A DNA stretch of 64,000 nt from Bactrocera neohumeralis (lineage: Eukaryota > Arthropoda > Insecta > Diptera > Tephritidae). The stretch spans positions 14,477,401 through 14,541,400 of the forward strand of contig NC_065921.1 of the NCBI RefSeq assembly GCF_024586455.1. Reading direction: 5' to 3'. Made by a program: the position numbers and the translations under genes. The notes under the pieces were generated by a model. The model worked only from the letters and a program-made list of their open reading frames with translations. It did no database searches and was not told the origin of the DNA. Shown piece by piece: positions 1 to 10,835 of the stretch (position 1 is its first letter; every line of letters starts with the position of its first letter).

Positions 1-1194
1 ACCTCTAACACATCCCACATATGCATCCCCCCTAAAAAGTTCTAACAAACGTGTTGACATTACCCAGTTACGTAATGAGGCATATAAGTAAGCATTAAAA
101 TGCAATCTCACACCTCTTTAGAACAAGCCTCTTGTCACTTGGGCACTGCAGCGTTGCTTCGAATGACACACCTCTCTTTTCGGAGTAATCAATGGCTTTC
201 CCTAATTTGTTCAAATTCACTGAGCTGTCACCAATTTGTTTTGTAATTAAATGCGAAGGTAAAAATAAAATAAAAAATTAAATACACACATGCATACCAG
301 GAATATTTATGTATGTGTTGCAAGTGGCTTACGCGCATATCCGCTTCAACAGTTATAGGCCGTGAAAACAGATCGAATTGAAATTTCAATTTGCCGCTGA
401 CGAATTCATTTCGAATTTGAATGCAAATTTGGTTGCTAGAAGAATCGCTTGATTCAAAAAAATAAGTAGCTGCTTTTGAAACTTCAACAAAAATAAGTCA
501 GTGGTCGATGAAAGACAAAATAAATTAAATCGAAAATTAATAATTAATTTGTTTTTAAACATCGCAATTTCTAATATTTTTTTTTAGTTTTCTGCCACCA
601 TAAACATATGTTTGCCTTTACAGTGTTGACAAAAAACATAGCACAGTGATTACTTCTTGTCTTTGTTTTTTTTATCTTGAAGAAAAGTTATGATTTTCCT
701 AACTTATTCTGTTAAAAAATGCAAGTAAAAAAGTTCGCTTTCCTGAATTTGAAACAGATTTAGATTTTCTTTAAAAATTATATTTCTTTAACATTTCTTG
801 AAACAAAAGTTTAGCGCGTCCCTGAACTTGAAATGAAGCTCTATATCAATGCACATGTTAAGACTCTTCAGTATCACCGAAATGGAAAATTTTTAAAACC
901 ATATCCAGTAGAAAACTGACGCAATTCAAGTTCGGTAATCCTTCCGTCGATATAATAGTTTACCGTGTTCCGCAGACAGATCCCAAACCGACTGAGAATT
1001 TGAGGTCAGAGGTACAGAAAGTAATTCATACTAGAACTGCTACTATGAGAGCTTTACTTGATACAGATTATTTCCGAATTCTCGGGAGAATTTTGAGGAA
1101 TTGAAGGTTGAGTAACGAAAAAAAAGATAAAGATACTGGCATCGTTGAAATATGGGAAGGGTAAGGTAAAGCCATTTTGGGTATAAGGAAAGTT
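1..1194. other. AT-rich intergenic DNA, no gene seen
   Basis: No reading frame here resembles a known protein and all six frames are closed by frequent stops. The stretch from about 900 to 1160 has a slightly more protein-like composition on the + strand, but I cannot match it to a family. Confidence 0.5.
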
Positions 1195-1840
1195 AAAGCC
1201 AATAAATTTTAAAATCACTCAATATTTTCGAAAAACTCTGTCGTGTTTACGTCTGCGGAACAATTATTGCCGATTGTCATGAAAGCTATTATTACAGGCG
1301 ACGTATCTGGGATCTGTGCTTACGTCCCAGAAACAAACTTCCAATCACCGAATATCGTGGCAAAGGTGAGCCGAAGCCGAAAAAAACACGTCAAAAATAA
1401 AGGTTATGTGGCAGTTTTCTTTCACTATCGAGGTGTGGTGCACTCTGAATTCCTTCCGACTGGCCAAACTGTCAACAAGGAATATTATTTTAGTGTTATG
1501 CGTCGTTTGCGCGAAGCATTTTTTAAAGAGAGGCCGGAATTAAGGGCCGACAACCCTTGATTTTTGCACCATGTAAAGCACCGGTTCTTGTGTGCATTGG
1601 TTCTTCGAGAGTTTTCGGCATATACCATATTCTCCTGATTTGACACCGTGTGACTTGAAGACATTAAACTGAGTCGCTACAGGCATTGAAGGCTATTCCG
1701 GAAATTGATTTTAACAACTGTTTCGAGAATTGAAAGAAATTTTGGCGCAAGGGTATTAGGGCCAAGGGGGACAACTTTGAAGAGACGGATATAGATTTTG
1801 AGGAATAAATTGAGAATTTTAAAATTGTGGACAAAGTCTT
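1195..1840 (+). mobile_element. Decayed mariner transposase, middle and C-terminal part
   Basis: A 105-codon open stretch (1243-1560) reads through the catalytic core of a mariner (DD34D-type) transposase. The first catalytic aspartate block is ITGD, followed by the motif GVVHSEFLPTGQTVNKEYY and RRLREA...RPEL. Beyond the stop at 1558 the same protein continues in pieces. The second aspartate block, normally HHDNAPAH, reads HHVKHR, so that aspartate is lost; the third block, YSPDLTPCD, survives near 1630. The N-terminal DNA-binding half is missing and I could not find terminal repeats. The text SRSRKKHVK also occurs at about 46500 on the other strand, so the two are relics of one family. Not functional. 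Confidence 0.82.
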
Positions 1841-1904
1841 ACTAGTTTTTCAAGATCAGTGTGATGAGCTGAGTCGATTTTGTCATATCCGTTCGTCTCT
1901 ACAT

Positions 1905-2095
1905 ACGCGAAATAGTCCCACAGTTTTTTAGAGACCGATCTGAAATTTTGCAGATGTTCTTTTCTCCCCAAGTGGGTACTAATTTTTTTACAAAGCTGTC
2001 ATTGTCAGACCACTATAACATATAGCTGCCATACAAACTGACCGATCAAAAGCAAGTTCTTGTAAGAAAATCTTTTCTATTTGAAATATGAATAG
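1905..2095 (+). repeat. Dispersed ~155-bp-unit repeat, partial copy
   Basis: Contains the phrase CATATAGCTGCCATACAAAC followed by a GACCGATCAAAA...AGTTCTTGTA block, preceded by text ending GACCACTATA. The same order occurs at 34610-35030 as nearly two tandem units and, on the other strand, at 53290-53560. It is non-coding and looks like a piece of an untranslated or terminal region of an abundant transposon or a satellite-like unit. The parent element is not identified. Confidence 0.65.
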
Positions 2096-3158
2096 CGTTT
2101 CTTGCCTTTGTACTATTAATTTCAACGCCACTGTATACTAAAAATACAATGCATACATGCACCCATTCACCTCAAACCCAACGCCGTCCATCTTAACACC
2201 TCACCGATTTGCTCGGCAGCTGGTGAGTAAGTAAGTTGCGCTAACTAATCGGCCGCAACGAATGCGTTCAACTGCTTGCCGTATAATTAAACACAAATAC
2301 ATTTTCATTAATTTAAAAGTTTGCCGTTGTCGATTGTTTTTTCTCACTCTTTTCCACCTCGAATAATCGCATTAAGTCAAATTACAATCGCCGTTTGGCA
2401 GTTGGCGTGAAAACAACACTTTTTGGGTTGGCCACTGTATTTACATACATTAATTTCTAAATACTAACACATGCATACATACATATATATATATACATAT
2501 GTGTAAGCATATGAGCTTGCAACAATACTTAAGCTTTTTAACACTTTTCATTTAAGCGGCGCTGACAGCCAACTGATTTGTGCAATCTTGTTTGCCGGCA
2601 GCTAGTTAAGTTGCAGATATGCATCTGTGTGTAAATGTGTGCGTCAATATATGTGTGTGTGTGTGTGTGTGTTAGTGCGGCTGCATATAGTGGCTCTAAC
2701 TGCTTTTCAGCATTTTTAATAATTTTAGTATTCAATTAAAATGTAAATAATGGAAATAAAAAAGAAAAAGCGCTTGCGTTGATGACAGTTGCTTTCAAAA
2801 CTTTTATGTTTTTGTCAAATTAAAAATTATGCTTATAGCTGGGACTTTGCATAATTAATTTTTGTGAGCGAAAAATGCATAAGCATACATATGTCATGTT
2901 TTATTTAATTTAGAGATATTATAATAGTTTTTAGTACTTATCATAGCTATGTATAATTATAAATGCCTTTTGATTTAGACCGAGCAAAGTCGTGGATACA
3001 ATTGTCTACACTACCGATGGACTTAACGAACGCCAATTAAAAAAAAAACAATACTTTTTATCAGAGTATCTACGTACTTTCAGCGATCTATGAGATACAG
3101 GCAAAACTTATATTAGCTGCCATAACAAATGTATAAGAGTCTTTATGATCAAAGGGCT
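2096..3158. other. AT-rich intergenic DNA with microsatellites
   Basis: Contains an (AT)n run near 2483 and a perfect (TG)n run at about 2651-2673. The open frames opposite the TG run encode only low-complexity HTHT peptides and are not genes. Confidence 0.5.
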
Positions 3159-3200
3159 TTAGGTATCACAACGGATCGGCGTTTAAAGATGTCCAAAGGA
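3159..3200 (+). repeat. 3' end fragment of RNase H-type non-LTR retrotransposon
   Basis: The string ATCACAACGGATCGGCGTTTAA matches in order the terminal untranslated sequence of the LINE family at 8687-8710 (ACCACAACGGATCGGCG) and 45331-45355 (AACACAACGGACCAGCG). No coding part is attached, so it is a solo 3' end. Confidence 0.6.
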
Positions 3201-3679
3201 AATTCCTGTATCAGAATCAGAATGAAAAATTGTAGCCTGAACAAAAAAACTGTCAAAAAATCATCACACTACATGCAACTGATTTCAACTTATTGGTCTC
3301 TTAGTGACACTTACTTCGGCTTTGCAATCGAAAAAGTGAATTTCGTTATCTGATAAAACATGGTTCCCTGTCTTGTTAGGTATTGCGGAAAATCTGCGCC
3401 AGCATATTAAACGAAATTAAGTAGTGGTTTCTGAAATTAGCTGCAGCGATACCATCGGACATGATGCACCCAATTAAGAAACATCATAAGATTCGGCAAA
3501 GCTAAAAACATACCGAAAAATCTTGAAATTGTGTTAGATAAAAATGAATCAATTCATTCTAGAAACAAAAAAGGGATGCGTGCAATAATTGCCCGGTTTC
3601 TTGAATATAGTCGATCCTACAGCTGCTGATATAACAAATAATTATATTATAATTTAAAATAATTACCTTATGAACTAGT
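3201..3679. other. No gene seen
   Basis: Short AT-rich stretch with no recognisable product. It may include badly decayed upstream parts of the mariner-like fragment that follows. Confidence 0.4.
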
Positions 3680-3745
3680 CCACACCCACCGTATTCGTCA
3701 GATTTGGCTCTCAACGATTATTTTCTCTTTCCCAGACGTAGAAAG
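3680..3745 (+). mobile_element. Short mariner transposase fragment (third-aspartate block)
   Basis: Translation of 3680-3733 gives PHPPYSSDLALNDYFLFP, the conserved block around the last catalytic aspartate of mariner transposases (usual form HPPYSPDLAPSDYHLF). The flanks do not translate into further recognisable transposase, so this is a small remnant just upstream of the RTE-like copy on the opposite strand. Confidence 0.65.
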
Positions 3746-3851
3746 TAATTCGGAAAATAAATTTCACTGATAATGGTGAAGTCAAAATGAAAACAAACGT
3801 AGCTTCACACTTTCTAACCAATATCGTAACGTTGAAGGTCCGCTACAACAA

Positions 3852-4990
3852 ACTTCTTCTTATTTACTGGCGTAGACACCGATTACGCGATTTCTTCTTT
3901 TCGCTAATTGGCGCCAGTTTGAGATACCAAGTGTTGCCAGCTCCTTTTCTACCTGGTCTTTCCAACGAAATGAAGGTCTTCCTCTTCCTCTGCTTCCATC
4001 GGCGAGTACTGAAGCAAAAACCTTCAAAGCTGCAGTGTTCTTTTCCTTCCGCACAATATGACTTAGCCACCGTAGCCGCCTTAATTCTGATTCGCTGAAC
4101 TATGTAAATGTCGCCGTATATCTCATATAGCTCATCGTTCCATCGAATGCGATATTCGCCGTGCCCAAAGCGCAAAGCTCCATAAAATTTCTGCAGAACC
4201 TTTCTCTCGAAAACTCGTAGCGCAGACTCATCAAAAGTTATCATCGTCCATTCCTCCGCACTATATAGCAGGATGGGAATGATGAGGGACTTGTAGAGCT
4301 TGGAATTTGTTCGTCGAGAGAGGACTTTACTTCTCAATTGCCGTTGTTGTTGGTGTTGATGCTGGTTCCAAGATAGACGAAATTATCTACGACTTCGAAG
4401 TTATGACTGCCAACAGTGACGTGCAAGCCAAGTTGCGAATGCGATAACAGAAGATTTTTCGTCTTGTCCTCGTTCACCACCAGACCCATTTGCTTCGCTT
4501 CCTTATCCATTATGGAGAAGGCAGAACTAATGGCGCGGGTGTTGAGGCCAATGATATCAATATCTTATAAAAGATTGTACCTACTCGATTAAGTTCTGCA
4601 GCTCGAATTATTTTCTCCAGTAGGGAGTCTCCTTCTCTGAAACCTCGCCTGGTATCAAGGAGCTCGGAGAGGTCCTTCCCGATCGTTACAGAGTTTTTGG
4701 TATTGCTCAACATCAGTTTACACTGCCGTATTAACTTTGCAGGGATACCAAGTTCAGACATAGCGACATAGAGGCAGCTCCTTTTCGTTTTTACGAAAGC
4801 TGTTTTAAAATCGACGAAGAGGTGGTATGTGTCGATCTTCCTTTCACGGGTCTTTTCCAAGATTTGGCGTATTGCGAAAATATTGTCGATACTTTATTTT
4901 CAAGATCTAAAGCCATATTGATAGGTTTCAATCAGTTTAATGACGAGGGGCTTCAGTCTTTCACATATTACCCTAGAAATGGTCCACGAT
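3852..4990 (-). mobile_element. RTE-like non-LTR retrotransposon relic (RT to 3' end)
   Basis: Minus-strand pieces read as one reverse transcriptase in order: YQYGF finger block (near 4920), EKTRERKIDTYHLFVDFKTAF (4860-4790), GIPAKLIRQCKL, GKDLSELLDTRRGFREGDSL, then INTNNNGN, YKSLIIPILLYSAE, FERKVLQKFYG and HGEYRIRWNDELYEI. The C-terminal basic motif SRGRGRPSFRWKDQVEKEL...LGISNWRQLAKRR follows. The segment that should carry the YADD active site is deleted: FYK is followed directly by DIDIIG out of frame. The 3' end has the family hallmark (about 3852-3895): a GCGTA..CGGTGTCTACGCC block and a (GAA)n tail. It is 5'-truncated and inactive. Clade is by resemblance to arthropod 'endonuclease-reverse transcriptase' RTE-type proteins and is less certain than the LINE identity. 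Confidence 0.85.
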
Positions 4991-7046
4991 GTGATACTTA
5001 GCCAATGGTTGGGAGTGTGATAGGTTTTATCAGATCAAAGTTCCGCACTCCGGCTTTCGATACTTCACCCTGCTATAAAAAAGGTCTTATTAATATTATT
5101 ATTAATGAAATTTATCACACGATGTTTGGCGCAGATTGTGTTGTCCCCCTTTTTGAGGATTGGACAGAGGACACTACAATAAACACATCACTCTAAATGG
5201 AGATTATATTGAAAATTTAAGCCATATTTTCTTTCAAAATTTTCATTCATTGTTAGGGTGAGAAGCTCTTCCCCAAAGTGGTATGATAGGTAGGGGAATA
5301 GAGTGCTTTACTGACGTCGCACCCAGACTTTTAGGAGGCTCGTTATGATACTAGCGGGACAAAAATTCCTTCGCTCTGTTGTCTCCTTTCTGACCACCGT
5401 ATTGTTCTGAAGAAGTTCATCAGTACAAAACATCAAACTTCGAAACATCGGCAAGAAACCTTCGACTGAAAGTTGCGAATATTTTCCGAATCAAAGCCTT
5501 ACATTCGCATAGAAGATGTTTTATAGTCTCCCTTCTTGTACCTCCTGTTCAATATAATGTACATATGTACAGATGTATAATATATAAAGATCTGTTTCGA
5601 TGACTAAGCTTCCATAATTCACTAAAATAATTCTCAACTTAAATCACAAGACCTAAAGAACTAACGAATAAGCAATCAAAGTTATCCTATTAGACACACA
5701 AACGCAATGCCAACACTTCTCTGGTCAGTATATAATAACAGTTATTAACCGAAATGGCAATAAATAACGAACAACTAGCAGACAACTGGAACGAAATTCG
5801 ATTTCAAGTCGCCAAAAAACAACAGAGGGCAATAAAATCAAAGCTATTGATTGCCAAAATATTTCAAGGGAACAGACAACAACTAAAACTGGGGCGCGAC
5901 ACGGTCATTAAGGCGAAATTATGTGACAAGGCGTTTATAGGCCGCATAAGCAGCACAAAAAGAGAGCACACATGAGCTGATATGTGTGTATATATGTAAA
6001 TAAACTTACATATGTATACGTGTATCGGATAACTGTTGAAAAATCCAAGAGAGAATATTCTAGCAACAAAAACAACAACACTTTAGCTAAACTGAATCGG
6101 ATGCGCGCACACACCCAACAATAAAATTCAATTGTTTTTTCCCGTTTTTTTTGCTTTATTTGGCAGAAAATTAAATGAAATGAAGATAAGCAGGAAAGCG
6201 CAGAAGAAGTGTGTAAAGCAAGGCCAACAACAAAATGGCATATTGCCTGCGAGGCAAGCAACACAACGGCAGAGCGGAGCATGAAAGCGGCAACAAAGCG
6301 ATTCGCTACGCGCAACCAACACACATTCTTGCAACGGCCGCACAAAAGCCGACAAATATAAGCTTGCAAGCATACATGCTTATCCTAACAGTTGTTTTTG
6401 TATGCTCGCCACTATTTTGCAGATGAAGTTGGCGCGTTGTTGCCGCCTTTTAAATAGTTGATTATGAGCTTTTTGCATGCCACAACGCTATTAAGTAAGT
6501 TGTTCATACCTCGACACACACACACACACATTCACAAGCATATTAATACATCCGCCAAACATATGCACGCCTTGCAGCAACAACAACAACCCGCTGTTAT
6601 ACGCAATGTTGCAAGTCCGTATTTGCGTCGCTATTGACAATATGCGCCGCGTTGCTGCCTTTGCGGGCCGCCGCCGCCGCCAATGAGCGCTGTCAATAGC
6701 AATAGCAACAATATTAACAACAATATATTGTGGCATTGTTGCTGCATTAATTCGCCATCAACACATTTTCTCATTCACATGTTGCACGCCAACTGCTTGG
6801 CTGTGACGTGGCGTGTCTTCGGCTGCAACTTACTTTCGTTGTGTTTGTTGCTGTTGTATTCGCTGGGAATCGGCAACAGCTGGCACAGCTATTCCTCCGT
6901 GTTGTCAATTGGCAGATATTTATTTGTATTTATCTTCCCATTTGTCCGCTTTCTTACGATCGTCTTCTATGCTTTCTATTGGCCGCCCTACTGCGCTTGC
7001 CTCGTGTCATTCTCAGCTGTTTGCATGTTAGTTGGCGGTCAATTTT
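4991..7046. other. Intergenic DNA, no supported gene
   Basis: From 5005 to 5240 there is weak similarity to a mariner C-terminus, not strong enough to call. From 5990 the DNA is rich in (CAA)n, TTGC and CA repeats, including (CA)n at about 6513-6530. Open frames at 5754-5975, 5935-6369 and 6683-7108 have low-complexity or hydrophobic composition typical of translated simple repeats. Confidence 0.45.
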
Positions 7047-7066
7047 TGACAGCTGACAGCTGTCAG
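7047..7066. promoter_or_regulatory. Cluster of TGACAG half-sites with a perfect palindrome
   Basis: TGACAG occurs at 7047-7052 and 7054-7059 and in inverse form at 7060-7065, so 7053-7066 is a perfect 14-bp palindrome (CTGACAGCTGTCAG). TGACAG is the core of TALE homeodomain proteins (Homothorax/Meis, TGIF), and TGACAGCTGTCA is the known dimer site of TGIF-type factors. It lies 2.4 kb upstream of the CEP20-like gene. Binding is an inference from the string alone. Confidence 0.35.
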
Positions 7067-7366
7067 ACACAAAAGATGCTGGCAGATTTTCTCATCGCTG
7101 TCGGATAATTTTTCAATTCGCACGAAGCTATTCTGTGGCTTTTCTGAGAGAAAAGAATATTATCAATTTCTATTACCTTTGATTATGAATTTAATGCTCA
7201 TTTTATTATTCTAATATTTTGTGTATTTGATATGGTATATAGACTTCTGAATTTAAATTGTTATAAAAATATTTCAAAACTTGGCGATGCCATATGAATT
7301 GTATTAGACAACAAATATATTCTTTTTGTGAGTTCACTGACAAATTTTATGTTTTATGGATCTGTA

Positions 7367-7670
7367 TCCATTTGATCAAATTTGACCCGGACTTACAAAT
7401 TTTTTTTAATTTATTGTAATACAAGTCTTTATTTTCGCTTTCAAAATAGGCTCTGAAACAATACAAGCACGCATCGCTTCATCTATGTATTTTTCCATTA
7501 ACCTGTTTAAGGTTACCGTTCAATTTTATAAAACAATTCGCTAGATTGTTGCACAGTTTCAACATAAATTCAGGTCTTGTTAGTTAGAATAAGTCTTTAA
7601 TGGAGATCAAATATTAAAAACTGAGTAAGGAAGACATCGGTTGCCTAATATTGCTGTAGAAGAGTTATAG
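7367..7670 (-). mobile_element. Mariner relic, C-terminus and 3' terminal repeat
   Basis: Read on the minus strand, the region near 7510-7430 gives KYIDEAMRACIVSE...YFESENKDL, the usual mariner C-terminal block. The terminus at about 7396-7367 (TCCGGGTCAAATTTGATCAA in minus orientation) matches the terminal repeat of the elements at 27579-28265 and 44359. Only the last part of the element remains, abutting a LINE relic at about 7660. Confidence 0.6.
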
Positions 7671-8750
7671 GGAAAAGGTGGGGACTCTAAACAATGGCGA
7701 TGTTCCAGCACTATACAATCGTAGTCAGGCCATTGACGTTTTATGGTTTATTCGCCTGGTGGAAGGCTCTCGAAAAGGATACACGGCGGCTCTTAACGGC
7801 ATCTCCTGTGCACTGCTAACTGCAGCAGCAATAAAACTTAATGCCATTTTGCCTATAACAACCATGGAGATTGCTAGTAAATGCATTGCTGCGAGGTGTG
7901 TTCCAGCTATAAGAGACCGGACAAGAACACGCTGAAATTCACTCTTCCCTCAACTGCATTGCATCCCTAAAAAATTAGTTTATTGCGTCCCAGAGGCTAT
8001 TCATAGTGGTCTTTGCTTTGCTCATATACCGACGAAGGTTTTGTGGAGGTGGATGTGAGGAAGGGTCAAAGCTGGGAGTGAAAGTGGGAGGGGTAGTTTC
8101 CTGTAATGATTTTTCCGTCAATCTTAACTGTAGGCTACTGGACCACTTTAGTATTTTCTCAGACTACAAAATGCAGCCTCATTCAGGGAGATAAGCATTC
8201 ACTCCGACAGCAGAGTGACAATACTAGCCCTGAAGTCGTTAACTGTGTGCTCAAAGCTGGACTGCCATCCTTTGTTCCGCCACAAGACCAATAGACCTCA
8301 CGTGCGCTTAGCAGGTTTTGGTCGACAACCCTCTCCATTGTGTCTGCGAAATCTTTTGAACTACTTACTTTGAACAAAGTTCATTTTGCCGCAATCGTAG
8401 GAGTTCTTACTGAACACTGCTTTATAAGCATTCATGCGGTAAACTCGTTTTCCAGCCTTTAAAAGACTGAGACATCTTGGCAGTCTTAGCTTCCGAAACC
8501 AGGAGACACAGCCAAATCTACCTAAAACTTATATAATCGATCATAATATCCTCAAAACCGATGAAGCGCTATGTCTCCTGGTTCCCGGAAAGTAAGACTG
8601 CCGAGTTGTCTGATTCATCTCAGAAGATTTTGATAGGCTCAAAGTGATTTGTGAGGATATTATGATCTATTATATAAGTTTTGGGTACCACAACGGATCG
8701 GCGTTTTAAGCTCTCTAAGGATCGAACTTTTAACCTAACGTAACCTAACA
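7660..8750 (+). mobile_element. RNase H-bearing non-LTR retrotransposon relic (R1/I/LOA-type), 3' half
   Basis: Broken + strand frames give the region after the reverse transcriptase: VVRPLTFYGLFAWWKALEK (about 7690-7780), LNGIS.ALLT.AAIKLNA.LPITTMEIASKCIAARC (7780-7900), an RNase H remnant with IHSDSR..ILAL.SLTVCS (about 8180-8250), and the C-terminal VGVLT.H block near 8400. The end region carries CACAACGGATCGGCG and a TAACCTAACGTAACCTAAC tail at 8731-8749. Many frameshifts and stops; inactive. Parallel copies lie at 30440, 37320, 44780 and, on the minus strand, 55667. The region 8477-8684 contains an inverted self-insertion, described separately. Confidence 0.75.
8477..8684. repeat. Criss-cross inverted duplication inside the LINE 3' end
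   Basis: Segment A (8477-8514, containing GGCAGTCTTAGC and CCAGGAGACAC) recurs as its reverse complement at 8569-8606. Segment B (8524-8553, containing ACTTATATAATC and CATAATATCCTC) recurs as its reverse complement at 8655-8684. The order is A, B, A-inverted, B-inverted, which is not a simple hairpin (A B B' A'). It fits a shortened inverted copy of the same LINE 3' end lying within another copy. Confidence 0.85.
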
Positions 8751-9358
8751 TATGAAGATCAAACGCAAACAAACAGAAAAAAAGGTTGTACTAAACTAAT
8801 CTCTTAATGGATTCGTTTTGCTCGAGCAGTTTAAATAAACCAGGGTCTTGGATCATATGACCTCCCTATAACATGGGTTTAAGCTGGGGGAAGAACAAAG
8901 CAGTAGTAGCAGTGATAGTGAAAAGTCTAGTGAATTTGACATTTCATAGTATGTATATCCATAGATTAAACTCACACTCTGGCGTCTATAGGGATCATCG
9001 AGAACACTCAACCCCACTATCTTTAGTTACGATATGGAAGTTCTTCTCTCCATGCAATTAAATATTATCTTTAAAAAAAATTATAAACTTAACCTTTCAA
9101 TAAGTAGTACTTACCGAACAACCGAAGCAATTGATCAAAACAAAATAGGTAATAAAAAAAATATTCGGAAAATTCTTCGTAAATTGAAATTCAATGTTTT
9201 TTGTGTGACTTCGAAATTTGTCGGCGCTTGTCAAAAGTGTTTATATTTTATTTCATTTTGCACGCTTTTATAATTTCCCCACATCTACTACTCAACAATT
9301 AATCATCGAAGACGCCACAATCCACCAAAGAAACCAAGCTCAATTCGGACCTACGCGG
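8751..9358. other. Upstream flank of the CEP20-like gene
   Basis: No coding feature recognised. The frame of the downstream gene stays open from 9218 but the first ATG in it is at 9449, so the earlier open part is taken as 5' flank or untranslated leader. Confidence 0.5.
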
Positions 9359-9366
9359 TATAAAAA
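9359..9366 (+). promoter_or_regulatory. Possible TATA box of the CEP20-like gene
   Basis: TATAAAAA lies 90 bases before the proposed start codon. A start site about 30 bases downstream would leave a leader of about 60 nt. No convincing initiator was found, and the string could be chance in AT-rich DNA. Confidence 0.25.
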
Positions 9367-9448
9367 TCAGCAATCAAATCGGAGAAGTGGAGACGAACCG
9401 GAAAAGTGGCTACCAGTAGCAACAGTAGTACAGCGGACGGCAGGGAAA

Positions 9449-9916
9449 ATGTCAAAGAATTATATCTCAAAGGAAGAGGCTATCAATCAGTTGTATGCCA
9501 CAATCAAGACGAAATTCGAACAGGATGGCGTGTTACAGGAAGTGCGTTGCATGTTGCAAACCAAAATGGTGGCCATGATGAAAGGTAAGAATGATGGTCA
9601 AACCACATTACTGGGACGCAAACTACCCGACCTAAGTAAGCTGAGCGCTAGCAGTAGTATACCAGCGTCTAGTGAGATAGACGACCAGGAACAACGACAA
9701 GATCCACGTTTGAAGATGATGCAACAGCTGATCATGGAGTACTTTCATTGGCATGGCTTTCACTACACAGCCGAAATGTTCGCACAGGAAAGTGGCACGG
9801 AGAATGTGCGACCGTCGCGTCAGCAACTCGAACGTGCGGTCGGTTCGTTCGAGCATAAAAGTCTTCCCATACTACTGGAGCTGGTGGCCGAACTTATGGA
9901 GAAAAACCAGCCTTAG
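9449..9916 (+). CDS. CEP20: LisH-domain centrosomal protein, CEP20/FOPNL (FOR20)-like
   Basis: Predicted 155-aa protein starting MSKNYISKEE and ending ELMEKNQP. Residues 12-45 form a helix with the pattern LYATIKTKFEQDGVLQEVR, like the N-terminal dimerisation region of FOP/FOR20 proteins. Residues 50-85 are a polar linker rich in Ser, Gln and Asp. Residues 88-117 match the LisH motif (QLIMEYFHWHGFHYTAEMF followed by AQESG). Residues 125-150 form a final helix (SFEHKSLPILLELVAEL). Vertebrate relatives of about 170 aa act at centriolar satellites, basal bodies and in cilium assembly; that role is transferred from the family. The start is the first ATG of the frame, with GGAAAATG giving A at -3, a good insect context. 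The gene is one uninterrupted exon with no sign of a poly(A) remnant or frameshift, and AATAAA follows 156 bases after the stop codon. FGFR1OP is a less likely alternative because that protein is much longer. Neighbours are transposon relics and suggest nothing about its function. Confidence 0.82.
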   Translation: MSKNYISKEEAINQLYATIKTKFEQDGVLQEVRCMLQTKMVAMMKGKNDGQTTLLGRKLPDLSKLSASSSIPASSEIDDQEQRQDPRLKMMQQLIMEYFHWHGFHYTAEMFAQESGTENVRPSRQQLERAVGSFEHKSLPILLELVAELMEKNQP

Positions 9917-10077
9917 AGAGAGCGAAAGAGAGATTTGTGGTGTAGCGAAAGAGTTTGTATGGAAAGTTGGAAACAGAGAAAGGATATTTTTGCATTTAAG
10001 AGACCATTTTTTACCTTCAGTGCAGCTTAATAGCTTCATACGTATACATATGTAAATCTACATAGTTATTAAATAAA
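9917..10077 (+). terminator. 3' untranslated region with AATAAA polyadenylation signal
   Basis: The hexamer AATAAA at 10072-10077 is the first good polyadenylation signal after the stop codon at 9914-9916. Cleavage would be expected about 10-30 bases beyond it. Another ATAAAT string begins at 10081. Confidence 0.6.
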
Positions 10078-10079
10078 GC

Positions 10080-10835
10080 GATAAATATACGCTAAACTTA
10101 GGCACTCCGCTCTTGGTGTAATTAATCGCTCCAGAAATGTAAGTGATAACAAGTCACCAAAGAGTTAATCATAATGTCTTGAGTCAAAGAAAAACCTACG
10201 ACTAAGTGTTACAAAGTTGTTTTGAGCACTAAGTTCTCGTCTCGTTTCGAAAAAGTGTTTCCACGGTGTCCAATGATTATCTGTTTCCGAAGGTGATGTT
10301 ATCAGAGCGAACTCATAAGCTCCTGTCAAAGCATTTCCGGAACATATATTTTTGGGAAACGGATTCTTTTAGAATATTATTTAGTATTTTATTATTCACT
10401 CGCAAAGACCTACATATATGTCTAGAGATCTATACTAAAGATCATTCAGTTTTATAGAAAGAAATTTTCCGTTTATATGTATATGTAGGTACATGTTTGT
10501 AGTTTAAGAGAAAAATTTTACTTGTAAGCAAATACAGACCACGAAAATTCTAAGCTTTAAAAAGACAGTTGCCGTACTTTCAATTCATTAGAACTATTGT
10601 GCTGTATTCTACTGTATCATGAATACGACAATAACATAATATTTATATTAGTATTTATAACATTCTTGGCAATTATTCTTGGTAGTGTTTTTTGAGGTCG
10701 CCTGTAAGTCTACAGTTCTACAATAGATCGCTTATATCGACATACGATTATATTAATTTTGATGCTGTAAAGCAAATTTTAGTTTGCTCAATGAACTTTT
10801 CAATTTTATCACAGTAGTAAATCTCATAAACTACT
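10080..10835. other. No gene seen
   Basis: AT-rich DNA between the CEP20-like gene and an R1-like relic. The 63-codon frame at 10266-10457 has no recognisable motif. Confidence 0.45.

Noticed and set aside
2538..2735. Minus-strand 65-codon frame with HTHTHT run
   Set aside because: It is the translation of the (TG)n microsatellite and has no other support.
5005..5240. Possible mariner C-terminus (FEDWTEDTT, then HITLNGDYIEN in another frame)
   Set aside because: Only two short resemblances in different frames, without YSPDLAP or TGDE blocks or terminal repeats.
6683..7108. 141-codon hydrophobic frame (MSAVNSNSNN...) resembling a membrane protein
   Set aside because: Starts in an (AAC)n run and its hydrophobicity follows from T-rich codons; no family recognised and other frames are open too.
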